From: Ruegeria aquimaris
Lineage (GTDB): Bacteria; Pseudomonadota; Alphaproteobacteria; Rhodobacterales; Rhodobacteraceae
Assembly: GCF_025751555.1 (NCBI RefSeq)
Contig: NZ_JAOWLB010000001.1
Span: 62,001-126,000 of the forward strand
Direction of reading: 5' to 3'
DNA length: 64,000 nucleotides
Shown here: one piece after another, positions 8,899 through 17,205 of the stretch
Layout of the letters: each line of letters begins with the position of its first letter
Position numbering within the stretch: the first letter of the stretch is position 1
Program-made: the position numbers and the translations under genes
Notes under the pieces: model-generated
Seen by the model: only the letters and a program-made list of their open reading frames with translations
Databases searched by the model: none
What the model was told of the DNA's origin: nothing

Positions 8899-9582
8899 AT
8901 GGACGCTGCCACGATGACCACCCCCGCCGTTCTGATCCTTCTCGGCCCTCCGGGCGCCGGGAAGGGCACCCAGGCCCGCATGCTGGAAGACAGGTTCGGG
9001 CTGGTGCAGCTATCGACCGGCGACCTGCTGCGCGCCGCCGTGGCCGCCGGAACCCCCGCTGGCAAACAGGCCAAGGCGGTGATGGAGGCAGGCGACCTGG
9101 TTTCCGACGACATCGTCATCGCCATCCTGCGCGACCGGCTGGCCGAGCCTGACTGTGCCAAGGGCGTGATCCTCGACGGCTTTCCCCGCACCACGGTGCA
9201 GGCCGAGGCGCTGGACACGCTGCTCTCCGAGAGCGGCCAGCGCATCAACGCCGCCATCAGCCTCGAGGTCGAGGATGCCGAGATGGTGACCCGCATTTCG
9301 GGCCGCTACACCTGCGGCGGATGCGGCGAGGGTTATCACGACACGTTCAAGCAGCCCGCCGAGGCGGGCAAATGCGACAAGTGCGGCGGCACCGAAATGA
9401 AGCGCCGCGCCGATGACAATGCCGAAACCGTGGCCAGCCGGCTCGAGGCCTATCACGCGCAGACCGCGCCGCTGATCGCCTATTACGACGGCCACGGCGT
9501 GCTGCAACGGATCGGTGCCATGGGCGGGATCGACGAGATCGCTCAGGGCCTTGCCACCATCGTCAAGGGGGCGATGGACTAG
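8899..9582 (+). CDS. adk: Adenylate kinase with zinc-type lid
   Basis: A 227-residue long-form adenylate kinase. It has the P-loop GPPGAGKG (16-23), STGDLLR, and LDGFPRT in the NMP region. The lid domain has four cysteines, Cys139/142 and Cys159/162 (CGGC...CDKC), which indicates a structural zinc site. Two ATGs are available, 8893 and 8899. I prefer 8899 because the AAGGGG ribosome site abuts the first one. It lies about ten bases after acsA, so it would turn the AMP made by Acs back into ADP. It may be a second, acetate-linked copy rather than the housekeeping gene. Confidence 0.92.
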   Translation: MDAATMTTPAVLILLGPPGAGKGTQARMLEDRFGLVQLSTGDLLRAAVAAGTPAGKQAKAVMEAGDLVSDDIVIAILRDRLAEPDCAKGVILDGFPRTTVQAEALDTLLSESGQRINAAISLEVEDAEMVTRISGRYTCGGCGEGYHDTFKQPAEAGKCDKCGGTEMKRRADDNAETVASRLEAYHAQTAPLIAYYDGHGVLQRIGAMGGIDEIAQGLATIVKGAMD

Positions 9583-9754
9583 GCAGGAAAGACCGGGGCG
9601 CGCGGCCCGCGCCGCCCCTGCCCCCGAAATGGAATGCCGACGGACCGCCCTGGCGGACCGGAGGAGTCATGCCCGCCAATCACCGGCGGGATTCAGGAGT
9701 GAGACCGTCCGGACCGCAGCCGGGCGCCTCAGGAGGAAGCAAGGAGGACCCGCA
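9583..9754 (+). other. adk-symporter gap with two small hairpins
   Basis: The 172 bases contain hairpins CCGCC/GGCGG (9645-9656) and CCCGCC/GGCGGG (9672-9690) with no T-run, so they are more likely mRNA-processing or attenuating structures than full terminators. A strong AAGGAGG site follows at 9741-9747. Confidence 0.35.
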
Positions 9755-10039
9755 ATGGCGGACCACAGCAAAACTTCCGCAGCGACCAGCGATGCCCAAA
9801 GCGGGTATTGGCAGGCCAATGTGCGGATCATTCTCATCAGCCTCGTCATCTGGGCGCTGGTGTCTTTCGGGTTCGGCATCGTGCTGCGCCCGATGCTCAG
9901 CGGCATCGCCGTGGGCGGCACCGATCTGGGCTTCTGGTTCGCCCAGCAAGGTTCGATCCTGGTGTTTCTGGCACTGATCTTTTTCTACGCCTGGCGCATG
10001 AACAAGCTCGACGCCGAATTTGGCGTGGAAGAGGAGTAA
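9755..10039 (+). CDS. Sodium:solute symporter small subunit (DUF4212)
   Basis: A 94-residue membrane protein with two transmembrane helices, matching the small partner (DUF4212) of the VC_2705-type sodium:solute symporters. Characteristic parts are YWQANVRIILISLVIWALVSFGFG and the end FYAWRMNKLDAEFGVEEE. The start is fixed by AAGGAGG eight bases upstream; the frame remains open further upstream to 9515, but that part overlaps adk. It lies six bases before the large subunit and probably stabilises it. Confidence 0.88.
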   Translation: MADHSKTSAATSDAQSGYWQANVRIILISLVIWALVSFGFGIVLRPMLSGIAVGGTDLGFWFAQQGSILVFLALIFFYAWRMNKLDAEFGVEEE

Positions 10040-10045
10040 TCACCC

Positions 10046-11830
10046 ATGGATCAGTTTACCATCAACCTGCTGTTCGTGGGCGCCTCCTTTGCGCTCTACA
10101 TCGGCATCGCGATCTGGGCCCGCGCGGGTTCCACATCGGAATTCTACGCCGCCGGTCGCGGCGTGCACCCGGTCATGAACGGCATGGCCACGGCGGCCGA
10201 CTGGATGTCGGCGGCCTCGTTCATCTCGATGGCCGGTCTCATCGCCTTTGTCGGCTATGACAACTCGACCTTCCTGATGGGCTGGACCGGCGGCTATGTG
10301 CTGCTGGCGCTGCTGCTTGCACCCTATCTGCGCAAGTTCGGCAAGTTCACCGTGTCCGAGTTCATCGGCGACCGCTTCTACAGCCCGACCGCGCGCCTGG
10401 TGGCCGTGATCTGTCTGATCGTCGCCTCGGTGACCTACGTGATCGGCCAGATGACCGGTGTGGGCGTGGCCTTCGGCCGCTTCCTCGAAGTGTCGAACAC
10501 CACCGGCCTCTTGATCGGCGCCGTGGTCGTGTTCGCCTATGCGGTGTTCGGCGGCATGAAGGGCGTGACCTATACCCAGGTCGCCCAGTATGTCGTGCTG
10601 ATCATGGCCTATACCATCCCGGCCGTGTTCATCTCGCTGCAACTGACCGGCAACCCGATCCCGGGCCTGGGCCTCTTCGGCGACCATGCCGCTTCGGGCG
10701 AGCCTCTGCTGGCCAAGCTGGACGCGATCCTGCGCGAACTGGGCTTTGCCGAATACACCACCCATAACGGCGACACGTTCAACATGGTGCTCTTCACCCT
10801 GTCGCTGATGATCGGCACCGCCGGTCTGCCCCACGTCATCATGCGCTTCTTCACCGTTCCCAAGGTGTCCGACGCACGCTGGTCGGCGGGCTGGGCGCTG
10901 GTGTTCATCGCGCTTCTCTACCTGACCGCCCCCGCCGTGGGCGCCATGGCACGGCTCAACATCACCGACATGATGTGGCCCAATGGCACCGACGCCGAAG
11001 CCGTCTCGCTGGAGCAGATCGAAACCGATCCGCGCTATGACTGGATGGCAACCTGGGAAAAGACCGGCCTTCTGGGCTGGGAAGACAAGAACGGCGACGG
11101 CAAGATCCAGTACTATAACGACAAGTCCGAGGCCATGCAGGCCAAGGCTGCTGAAAAGGGCTGGGCCGGCAACGAGCTGACCAAGTTCAACAACGACATC
11201 CTGGTTCTCGCCAACCCGGAAATCGCCAACCTGCCGGGCTGGGTGATCGGTCTGGTCGCCGCCGGTGGTCTCGCCGCCGCGCTCTCCACGGCAGCCGGTC
11301 TCTTGCTGGCGATCTCTTCGGCCGTCAGCCATGACCTGATCAAAGGGTCCATCAACCCCTCGATCTCGGAAAAGGGCGAGCTTCTGTCCGCCCGGATCGC
11401 CATGGCCGTCTCGATCGCGGTGGCCACCTATCTGGGTCTGAACCCGCCGGGCTTTGCCGCACAGACGGTGGCGCTGGCCTTCGGTCTCGCCGCAGCCTCG
11501 ATCTTCCCGGCGCTGATGATGGGGATCTTCTCGAAGAAGATCAACAATCGCGGCGCCGTGGCGGGTATGCTGGCCGGTCTGATTGTGACCCTGATCTACA
11601 TCTTCCTGCACAAGGGTTGGCTCTTCATTCCCGACACCAACTCCTTCACCGATGCCGACCCGCTTCTGGGCACGGTCAAGTCGACCTCGTTCGGCGCAAT
11701 CGGTGCCCTCGTCAACTTCGGCGTCGCCTATCTGGTCGCCGGCATGACCGAGGAAACTCCGCAGGAGATCAAGGACCTGGTCGAAAGCGTGCGCATCCCC
11801 CGAGGCGCAAGCGCAGCTCAGGATCACTGA
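10046..11830 (+). CDS. Sodium:solute symporter, acetate/monocarboxylate type (VC_2705 subfamily)
   Basis: A 594-residue SSS-family transporter with about 13 helices. Family motifs are visible: FYAAGRGVHPVMNGMATAADWMSAASFISMAG near the N-terminus and the GLAAALSTAAGLLLAISSAVSHDLIKG segment. A soluble loop of roughly 90 residues (about 310-390) rich in charged residues is inserted before the later helices, as in this subfamily. Position after acsA-adk makes acetate (or pyruvate/propionate) the likely sodium-coupled substrate. Transcription seems to end at the two hairpins just downstream. Confidence 0.92.
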   Translation: MDQFTINLLFVGASFALYIGIAIWARAGSTSEFYAAGRGVHPVMNGMATAADWMSAASFISMAGLIAFVGYDNSTFLMGWTGGYVLLALLLAPYLRKFGKFTVSEFIGDRFYSPTARLVAVICLIVASVTYVIGQMTGVGVAFGRFLEVSNTTGLLIGAVVVFAYAVFGGMKGVTYTQVAQYVVLIMAYTIPAVFISLQLTGNPIPGLGLFGDHAASGEPLLAKLDAILRELGFAEYTTHNGDTFNMVLFTLSLMIGTAGLPHVIMRFFTVPKVSDARWSAGWALVFIALLYLTAPAVGAMARLNITDMMWPNGTDAEAVSLEQIETDPRYDWMATWEKTGLLGWEDKNGDGKIQYYNDKSEAMQAKAAEKGWAGNELTKFNNDILVLANPEIANLPGWVIGLVAAGGLAAALSTAAGLLLAISSAVSHDLIKGSINPSISEKGELLSARIAMAVSIAVATYLGLNPPGFAAQTVALAFGLAAASIFPALMMGIFSKKINNRGAVAGMLAGLIVTLIYIFLHKGWLFIPDTNSFTDADPLLGTVKSTSFGAIGALVNFGVAYLVAGMTEETPQEIKDLVESVRIPRGASAAQDH

Positions 11831-11836
11831 GTTGAC

Positions 11837-11872
11837 GGGCGGCCCTGCTTCCTTCCCTCTTTTGGGCCGCCC
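11837..11872 (+). terminator. First hairpin after the symporter gene
   Basis: Nine-bp perfect arms GGGCGGCCC (11837-11845) and GGGCCGCCC (11864-11872) enclose an 18-base pyrimidine-rich loop. There is no T-run after it, so it probably acts together with the next hairpin. Confidence 0.45.
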
Positions 11873-11884
11873 TTACTGACCACG

Positions 11885-11917
11885 GTCCCGCCAGGCCTTG
11901 CCCTGGCGGGACTTTTT
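11885..11917 (+). terminator. Rho-independent terminator of the acs-symporter unit
   Basis: Perfect 11-bp stem GTCCCGCCAGG / CCTGGCGGGAC with a six-base loop, followed by TTTTT (11913-11917). It closes the acsA-adk-symporter unit and separates it from the cNMP/CBS gene that starts at 11940. Confidence 0.85.
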
Positions 11918-11939
11918 CGTTCCGCTACACTGGTGCCCC

Positions 11940-13763
11940 ATGCCCCTTTCGCCCGAACAGATCACCCGGTTCCTGAAATCCGTCCACCCCTATGACGCGC
12001 TGCCGCTGGCCGAGCTTGAACGCATCGCCCCCCGCATCGACGCCTGGGAGGTCGAGCGCGATTTTGCCGTCTACGATCTGGGCGAGAAACTTCCGGGCCT
12101 CTTCATCGTCTACGAGGGCCAGGTCGAGATCCGCGATGAGAACGACGCGGTGGTCTCGCATCTGGGCTTGCGCAACTCCTTCGGCGAACGCGGCCTGATG
12201 CGCGACGGGCACGCCGTCACCTCGGCGCGGGCCGATGCCCATTCGGTGCTGCTGGTGCTGCCGCCCGATCTGTTCTCGGAACTGATGGCCGCCCATCCGG
12301 TGGTGGCGAAATTCTTTAACCGCGCCCGCGCGCCGCGCCCTCAAGTGCAGAGCCTCGCCACCAGCCGGGTCGAAACCCTGATGGCCCGCGATCCGGCCAC
12401 CTGTGCACCGGCCACCACGGTGCAGGCCGCAGCACAGGACATGCGCGCGCGCGGCATCTCCTCGCTTTGCGTTTGCGAAGGTGATGCATTGGTCGGCATT
12501 CTCACCCAACGCGATCTTTCGGGCAAGGTGGTGGCCGAGGCGCGCAGCCCCGACACACCCGTAGCCCAGGTGATGACCCCTGCCCCGCTCACCCTCGCCC
12601 CCTCCGCCATCGGCTCGGACGTGCTTCATGCGATGATGGAGCGCCATATCGGCCATATCCCGATTGTCGAGGCCGGGCGGCTGGTGGGCATGGTCACCCA
12701 GACCGACCTGACCCGGTTCCAGGCGGTCAGCTCCGCCGAACTGGTCAGCCGTCTCGCCCGCGCCACCAGCGCCGGTGAGATGGCCGAGGTCACCGCCGAG
12801 ATCCCGCGCCTGCTGGTGCAACTGGTGGCAGGCGGCAACCGGCACGAGGTGGTCACTCGCCTGATCACAGATATAGCCGACACCGCCACCCGCCGCCTGC
12901 TGGCGCTGGCCGAGGATAAGCTGGGACCGCCGCCGGTGCCCTATCTCTGGCTTGCCTGCGGCAGCCAGGGCCGCCAGGAACAGACCGGTGTTTCGGATCA
13001 GGACAATTGCTTGCTGCTGGACGACGCGGTGACCGAGGCCCAGATACCTTACTTCCGGGACCTTGCGCAGTTCGTCTGCGACGGTCTCAACACCTGCGGC
13101 TATGTCTATTGCCCGGGCGACATGATGGCCACCAACCCGCGCTGGTGCCAGCCGGTACGGGTCTGGCGCGACTATTTCCGCGGCTGGATCGCCAAACCCA
13201 ACCCCGAGGCACAGATGCTGGCCAGCGTCATGTTCGACCTGCGCCCGATCGGCGGGCATCAGGCGCTGTTCACCGATCTTCAGGCCGAAACCCTGCGCGC
13301 GGCGCGGGCCAATTCGATCTTTGTCGCCCATATGATTTCGAACTCGCTGAAACACACGCCGCCGCTCAGCCTGTTGCGCGGGTTCGCCACCATCCGTTCG
13401 GGCGAGCACCGCAATACGCTCGACCTGAAACACAATGGCGTGGTACCGGTGGTCGATCTGGGCCGCATCTATGCGCTGCAAGGCGAGTTGACCGAGGTCG
13501 GCACCCGCGCCCGGCTGGAGGCGGCCGAGGCGGCGGGCGTGCTCAGCCCCTCGGGCGCGCGCGATCTCAAGGACGCCTATGACCTGATCGCCGAAACCCG
13601 GCTGGAGCATCAGGCCGCGCTGGTGCGGAGCGGCGAGGCGCCGGACAACTATCTGGCCCCCACATCTCTGTCGGACTTTGAGCGAAGTCATCTGCGCGAC
13701 GCCTTCGTGGTGGTAAAGACGATGCAATCGGCCGTGGGCCATGGCAAAGGCATGCTGAGCTGA
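11940..13763 (+). CDS. cNMP-binding / CBS / DUF294 nucleotidyltransferase-like protein
   Basis: A 607-residue soluble regulator. Domains in order: a cyclic-nucleotide-binding fold (about 1-115), two CBS motifs (about 135-265, from VETLMARDPATCAP to GMVTQTDLTRFQ), a DUF294 nucleotidyltransferase-like domain (about 285-425, with GSQGRQEQTGVSDQDNCLLLDD) and a DUF294 C-terminal domain to the end. The architecture resembles GlnD-like enzymes and is repeatedly found beside acetate symporters, so it may sense adenylates and control uptake. The start at 11940 has no obvious ribosome site; an in-frame codon at 11898 would lie inside the terminator and is rejected. What it modifies is unknown. Confidence 0.88.
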   Translation: MPLSPEQITRFLKSVHPYDALPLAELERIAPRIDAWEVERDFAVYDLGEKLPGLFIVYEGQVEIRDENDAVVSHLGLRNSFGERGLMRDGHAVTSARADAHSVLLVLPPDLFSELMAAHPVVAKFFNRARAPRPQVQSLATSRVETLMARDPATCAPATTVQAAAQDMRARGISSLCVCEGDALVGILTQRDLSGKVVAEARSPDTPVAQVMTPAPLTLAPSAIGSDVLHAMMERHIGHIPIVEAGRLVGMVTQTDLTRFQAVSSAELVSRLARATSAGEMAEVTAEIPRLLVQLVAGGNRHEVVTRLITDIADTATRRLLALAEDKLGPPPVPYLWLACGSQGRQEQTGVSDQDNCLLLDDAVTEAQIPYFRDLAQFVCDGLNTCGYVYCPGDMMATNPRWCQPVRVWRDYFRGWIAKPNPEAQMLASVMFDLRPIGGHQALFTDLQAETLRAARANSIFVAHMISNSLKHTPPLSLLRGFATIRSGEHRNTLDLKHNGVVPVVDLGRIYALQGELTEVGTRARLEAAEAAGVLSPSGARDLKDAYDLIAETRLEHQAALVRSGEAPDNYLAPTSLSDFERSHLRDAFVVVKTMQSAVGHGKGMLS

Positions 13764-13797
13764 CCGGAGGGGACCGGAAGGCTGGAGGAGAGAGAAG

Positions 13798-14316
13798 ATG
13801 TTTCTGGAACTGATCGGAACGCTGGTGGCGGGGCTAGCCCTGGCCGGTGTGGTCATGGCGCTGAACCGGCTGTTGGGCGGACGGCTGCCGCGCTGGCTGG
13901 CGCCGGTTGCCGCCGGTTGCGGCATGATTGGCGTCACCATCGCCAGCGAATACGGCTGGTACGCCCGCACCCGCGCGCCGCTGCCCGAAACGATGCAGGT
14001 GATCGAAACGGTCGAAAGCCGGGCGCTCTACCGTCCCTGGACCTATGTCGTGCCCTTCGTCAACCGGTTCGCCGCCATCGACGCGGGCTCGGTCCGCACC
14101 AACCCCGCCCTGCCCGGTCAGCGGCTTGTCGATCTCTATCTCTTCGGCCGCTGGGCGCCGGTGTCGAAACTGCCGGTTCTGGTCGATTGCGACGGGTTCC
14201 GTCGCGCCAACCTGGCAGATGGCGCCGAGTTCGGCGCCGACGGCACGGTGCTCGATGCCGACTGGCGCCAGCCAGCGGCTGGCGATCCTCTGATCGTGGC
14301 CACCTGCGAGGTCTGA
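13798..14316 (+). CDS. Hypothetical inner-membrane protein
   Basis: 172 residues with two hydrophobic helices at about 3-22 and 38-53, then a soluble C-terminal part of about 115 residues with two cysteines (VDCDGF and the last CEV). A GGAGGAG ribosome site precedes the ATG. It lies between the DUF294 gene and the exonuclease gene, separated by 34 bases and one base, so the three are probably one transcript. I do not recognise a family. It may be a membrane partner of the anchored exonuclease encoded next. Confidence 0.75.
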   Translation: MFLELIGTLVAGLALAGVVMALNRLLGGRLPRWLAPVAAGCGMIGVTIASEYGWYARTRAPLPETMQVIETVESRALYRPWTYVVPFVNRFAAIDAGSVRTNPALPGQRLVDLYLFGRWAPVSKLPVLVDCDGFRRANLADGAEFGADGTVLDADWRQPAAGDPLIVATCEV

Positions 14317-14317
14317 C

Positions 14318-15730
14318 ATGCTGACCGGTCTCAGTCTGCGCCTGCGCGTCTTTCTCTTCTTCTGCCTGCTGGCCCTTGGCGGCATCGCGGTGGTGCTGGG
14401 CGCGCTCTGGATCGCCTATGCGCGGGCCACGGCTACCGATCTGCTGAACGCTTTTGTGCTGGCGGGCATGATCTCCGCCTTCGGCCTCGCCGCACTCTGC
14501 GTCGGTGTCTGGCTGCTGTTCGACGAGAACATAGCCAAACCGATCGAGCGTCTGTCCGCCCAGATGCGTGCCCGCGCCCATGCCGGGGTCGAAGGCGAGG
14601 TCGACCTGCACGCCGCCCGCTATCTCGGCGATCTGGCCCCCGCCGCCGCGGGCCTCGCCGGGCAACTCAGCAGTTCGACCCTCGACACCGCCGCCGCCAT
14701 CGCCGCCGAGACCGCGCATCTGTCGGCCGAGAAAGAGCGCCTGACCGCGCTTCTGACCGAAATCCCGGTTGCCATGCTGCTGGCCAATCCGCGCCACCAG
14801 ATCGTGCTCTACGACGGTCAGGCCGCCGGAGTGCTGGCCCAGATCGCCCACCCGCGCCTCAACGCCTCGCTGTTCGACTATTTCCAGCGCGACAGCCTCG
14901 AACAGGCTTATGCCCGGCTGGCCAGAACCGGGCTGGACGTGCCCTGTACCCTGACCGGCGCCGACGGCGCGCAGACCTATCAGGCCCGCATGAAGCCCTT
15001 GGGCGACGCGCCCGGCTACATGCTCATCCTCGACGAGGCCAGCGCCCGCATCGCCCCCGAGGCTGCGCGCCCGCTGGTCTACGATTTCGACCTGCTGAGC
15101 CAGTTCACCGATGCCGCGCTCGAGGATATGGACCTGAACGCGCTGAGTTTCGCCGTCTTCGACACCGAAACCACCGGGCTCCTCCCCCACAAGGACGAGA
15201 TCGTGCAGATCGGCGCCGTCCGGGTGGTCAAGGGCCGCATCGTGCCGGGCGAGCGCATCGACCAGCTGGTCAATCCCGGCCGCCCGATCCCGCCCGCCTC
15301 GACCAGGGTGCATGGCGTGTCCGACAGCATGGTCCGGAACGCCCCCGACATCGTCACCGCCGCACGGCAATTCCACCACTTCGCCCGCGACGCCGTGATC
15401 GTGGCCCATAACGCGCCCTTCGACATGGCCTTCCTGCGCCGCCACGGGCCGCGTTGCGGCCTCGACTGGGATCACCCGATCCTCGACACCGTGCTCCTGT
15501 CAGCGGTCCTCTTCGGCGCCAGCGAGACCCACACGCTCGACGCGCTCTGCGACCGGCTCGGCGTCACCATCCCGGCCGAGCTGCGCCACACCGCCCTGGG
15601 CGACGCCCAGGCCACCGCCGAGGTGCTCTGCCGCATGCTGCCGATGCTGCGCGCCCGGGGAATCACCCGCTTCGGCGAGGTCATTGCCGAAACCCGCAAA
15701 CACGGCCGCCTGCTCGAAGACCTGAACTGA
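14318..15730 (+). CDS. Membrane-anchored DnaQ-like 3'-5' exonuclease with sensor-like N-terminus
   Basis: A 470-residue fusion. Two transmembrane helices lie at about 10-35 and 43-68, followed by a HAMP-like stretch (NIAKPIERLSAQMR), a coiled/PAS-like region (about 140-250, with LTEIPVAMLLANPRHQIVLYD) and then a DEDDh exonuclease domain (about 275-450). Exo motifs are intact: FDTETTG (Asp282, Glu284), AHNAPFDMAFL and HTALGDAQATAEVL. The family normally degrades DNA or RNA from the 3' end (Pol III epsilon type). Coupling it to a histidine-kinase-like sensor module at the membrane is unusual, although the gene pair DUF294-exonuclease beside an acetate symporter recurs in other bacteria. Confidence 0.88.
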   Translation: MLTGLSLRLRVFLFFCLLALGGIAVVLGALWIAYARATATDLLNAFVLAGMISAFGLAALCVGVWLLFDENIAKPIERLSAQMRARAHAGVEGEVDLHAARYLGDLAPAAAGLAGQLSSSTLDTAAAIAAETAHLSAEKERLTALLTEIPVAMLLANPRHQIVLYDGQAAGVLAQIAHPRLNASLFDYFQRDSLEQAYARLARTGLDVPCTLTGADGAQTYQARMKPLGDAPGYMLILDEASARIAPEAARPLVYDFDLLSQFTDAALEDMDLNALSFAVFDTETTGLLPHKDEIVQIGAVRVVKGRIVPGERIDQLVNPGRPIPPASTRVHGVSDSMVRNAPDIVTAARQFHHFARDAVIVAHNAPFDMAFLRRHGPRCGLDWDHPILDTVLLSAVLFGASETHTLDALCDRLGVTIPAELRHTALGDAQATAEVLCRMLPMLRARGITRFGEVIAETRKHGRLLEDLN

Positions 15731-15784
15731 GCCCCGGGCCGCATCCGCACCCCGCTTGGACGCTTTTCCGACATCGAAAAAGCG

Positions 15785-15810
15785 CATTTTCGTGTTTTCC
15801 TGCGAAAATG
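15785..15810. repeat. Small inverted repeat CATTTTCG / CGAAAATG
   Basis: Eight-bp arms at 15785-15792 and 15803-15810 with a 10-base loop, in the gap between the exonuclease and flavin reductase genes. It could be a weak terminator. The arms recall the TTTTCG-CGAAAA core of two other hairpins in this window (31512, 46253). Confidence 0.4.
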
Positions 15811-15915
15811 GATACCAAATCGCCCCTCGCCCGCTCCGCCGGAACCGCCGCGCCCGCCATGGACAAACCTCCCCTGTCATGGCACGTGGGGGCAAACCCC
15901 GCCCACGAGCACGAG

Positions 15916-16416
15916 ATGACCGAAACCACCTTCACTCCCGGCCCCGAGACCGCGCGCGCCTTTCGCGATGCGCTCGGCTGCTTCGGCACCGGGGTGACCG
16001 TGATCACCGCCATGACCGAACGGGGGCCGGCCGGGATCACCGCAAATTCCTTCGCCTCGGTCTCGCTCGACCCGGCGCTGGTGCTCTGGTGCCTGGCCAA
16101 TGCGTCGGCGCGCTATGACACGTTTGCCAACGCCCGCCATTACGCCATCCATGTCATGGCCGAGGATCAGCACGCGCTGGCACAAAGCTTCGCGCGCGAC
16201 GGGCTCGATTTTGCTCACGTGCACTGGCAGCCGGGCCTCAACGGCGTGCCCACCCTGAAACACACCCTCGCCCGGTTTGACTGCCGCCTGGCCGCGCGCC
16301 ACCCGGCCGGGGATCACCAGATTCTGGTGGGTGAAGTGCTCAGCGCCACCCACCGGCCCGGCAAGGGGCTGATGTTCAAGCGCGGACAGTTCGGCGGCTT
16401 CACCGACCTGCTCTGA
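15916..16416 (+). CDS. Flavin reductase family protein
   Basis: A 166-residue FMN-binding split-barrel protein. The pattern FRDALGCFGTGVTVITAM...GITANSFASVSLDPALVLWC is typical of NAD(P)H:flavin oxidoreductases that feed reduced FMN or FAD to a monooxygenase. The C-terminal GHD-type region is represented by GDHQILVGEV. The ATG at 15916 gives the usual length; an ATG at 15808 would add 36 residues. No monooxygenase partner is nearby, so the physiological role is open. Confidence 0.88.
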   Translation: MTETTFTPGPETARAFRDALGCFGTGVTVITAMTERGPAGITANSFASVSLDPALVLWCLANASARYDTFANARHYAIHVMAEDQHALAQSFARDGLDFAHVHWQPGLNGVPTLKHTLARFDCRLAARHPAGDHQILVGEVLSATHRPGKGLMFKRGQFGGFTDLL

Positions 16417-16725
16417 CCGCTCCCCCGCGCGCCGCGCCCACCCCGTTCCGCTCGCCAAAGGCATCCAGGAGCGCAAAGCCGCGCCTCGCATCCCGTGGCC
16501 CAAACCGCGACTGCAAAGGCGCTCTTGATCGCGCCAACGCGCCCTTTGTCCTCTCGTGGCAGCCTGACGGACGAAACACCGCTTGTCTCCGGCGCACCGC
16601 CCCTTTCCTCTTGCCTAAAATATCCCGGAGCGCGAGGCAGCGCCTCGCATCCCGCGCCGCAAGGCGCGGCACCAAAAGAGCGCGCCGCAGGCGCTCCTTT
16701 TGACAACAGAGAACGCGCGGGCGAC
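16417..16725. repeat. Intergenic element: duplicated block and three tandem hairpins
   Basis: No real gene lies in these 309 bases between convergent genes. Two related blocks, near 16464-16525 and 16623-16700, share GGAGCGC and then GCGCCTCGCATCCCG, consistent with a tandem duplication that has diverged. The second block folds into three hairpins: GCGAGGC/GCCTCGC (16632-16648), CGCGCC/GGCGCG (16653-16668) and GAGCGC/GCGCTC (16678-16696). The last one is flanked by AAAA and TTTT, giving a bidirectional terminator for both genes. ORFs drawn through it are repetitive and low in complexity. Confidence 0.6.
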
Positions 16726-17205
16726 CTATTCGTCGGGCGTGGCATGCACCGCCAGCAGGTCCAGTTCCGCCTCTTGCGGCGCAATGGTGCGAAAGCTTTC
16801 GCGCACCCCCGCTTCGGTCAGTTCCCGCGCCACGGTCAGCAGCGTGTTCGGGTCATGCCCGTCGCAGAGCTCCGCCATATGGTCGATCTCGGCCCGCGCC
16901 ACGCCCATCGCCGCCTCGACCGAGGGCGCGCCGTAAAACGCCACGAAATGCCGGGCCAGGTTCTCGGTCAAGGCCTCGAGCTCATGCGGCTCGGCCCGGG
17001 TCACCGCCACAAATGTCACCCGGCCAAAGGTTTCCAAGCCCAGCCAGCCATTGGCAAACGCCTGTCGCGCCTTGCCCTCCAGATCCGCCTCGCCCCAGTT
17101 GGAAAACTCGAACCCGCCCGAAATGCACCACTCCCCGGTGCGCGCGGGCGAATGGAACACGCGCGTGTCGCTCTCGTCAAAATGGATCGCCCGGGCCAGG
17201 TTCAT
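16726..17205 (-). CDS. DUF6505 family protein
   Basis: 159 residues, soluble, no signal peptide or metal motif. The pattern MNLARAIHFDESDTRVFHSPARTGEW...GGFEFSNW is that of an alphaproteobacterial family of unknown function (DUF6505), found in formate dehydrogenase neighbourhoods. The ATG at 17205 overlaps the upstream gene (ATGA); a longer frame to 17358 runs into that gene. It is the last gene of the DUF6494-mrp-DUF4444-DUF6505 operon. I assign the family with moderate confidence and no function. Confidence 0.7.
   Translation of the reverse strand: MNLARAIHFDESDTRVFHSPARTGEWCISGGFEFSNWGEADLEGKARQAFANGWLGLETFGRVTFVAVTRAEPHELEALTENLARHFVAFYGAPSVEAAMGVARAEIDHMAELCDGHDPNTLLTVARELTEAGVRESFRTIAPQEAELDLLAVHATPDE

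Noticed and set aside
6927-9296. 789-residue minus-strand frame over acs and adk
   Set aside because: It mirrors two genes with all family motifs, and its own sequence has no recognisable domain.
10040-11827. 595-residue minus-strand frame over the symporter
   Set aside because: Same reason: shadow of an SSS transporter, with a biased Gly/His/Gln composition.
11925-13970. 681-residue minus-strand frame over the cNMP/CBS/DUF294 gene
   Set aside because: Shadow frame; the sense strand carries recognisable domains.
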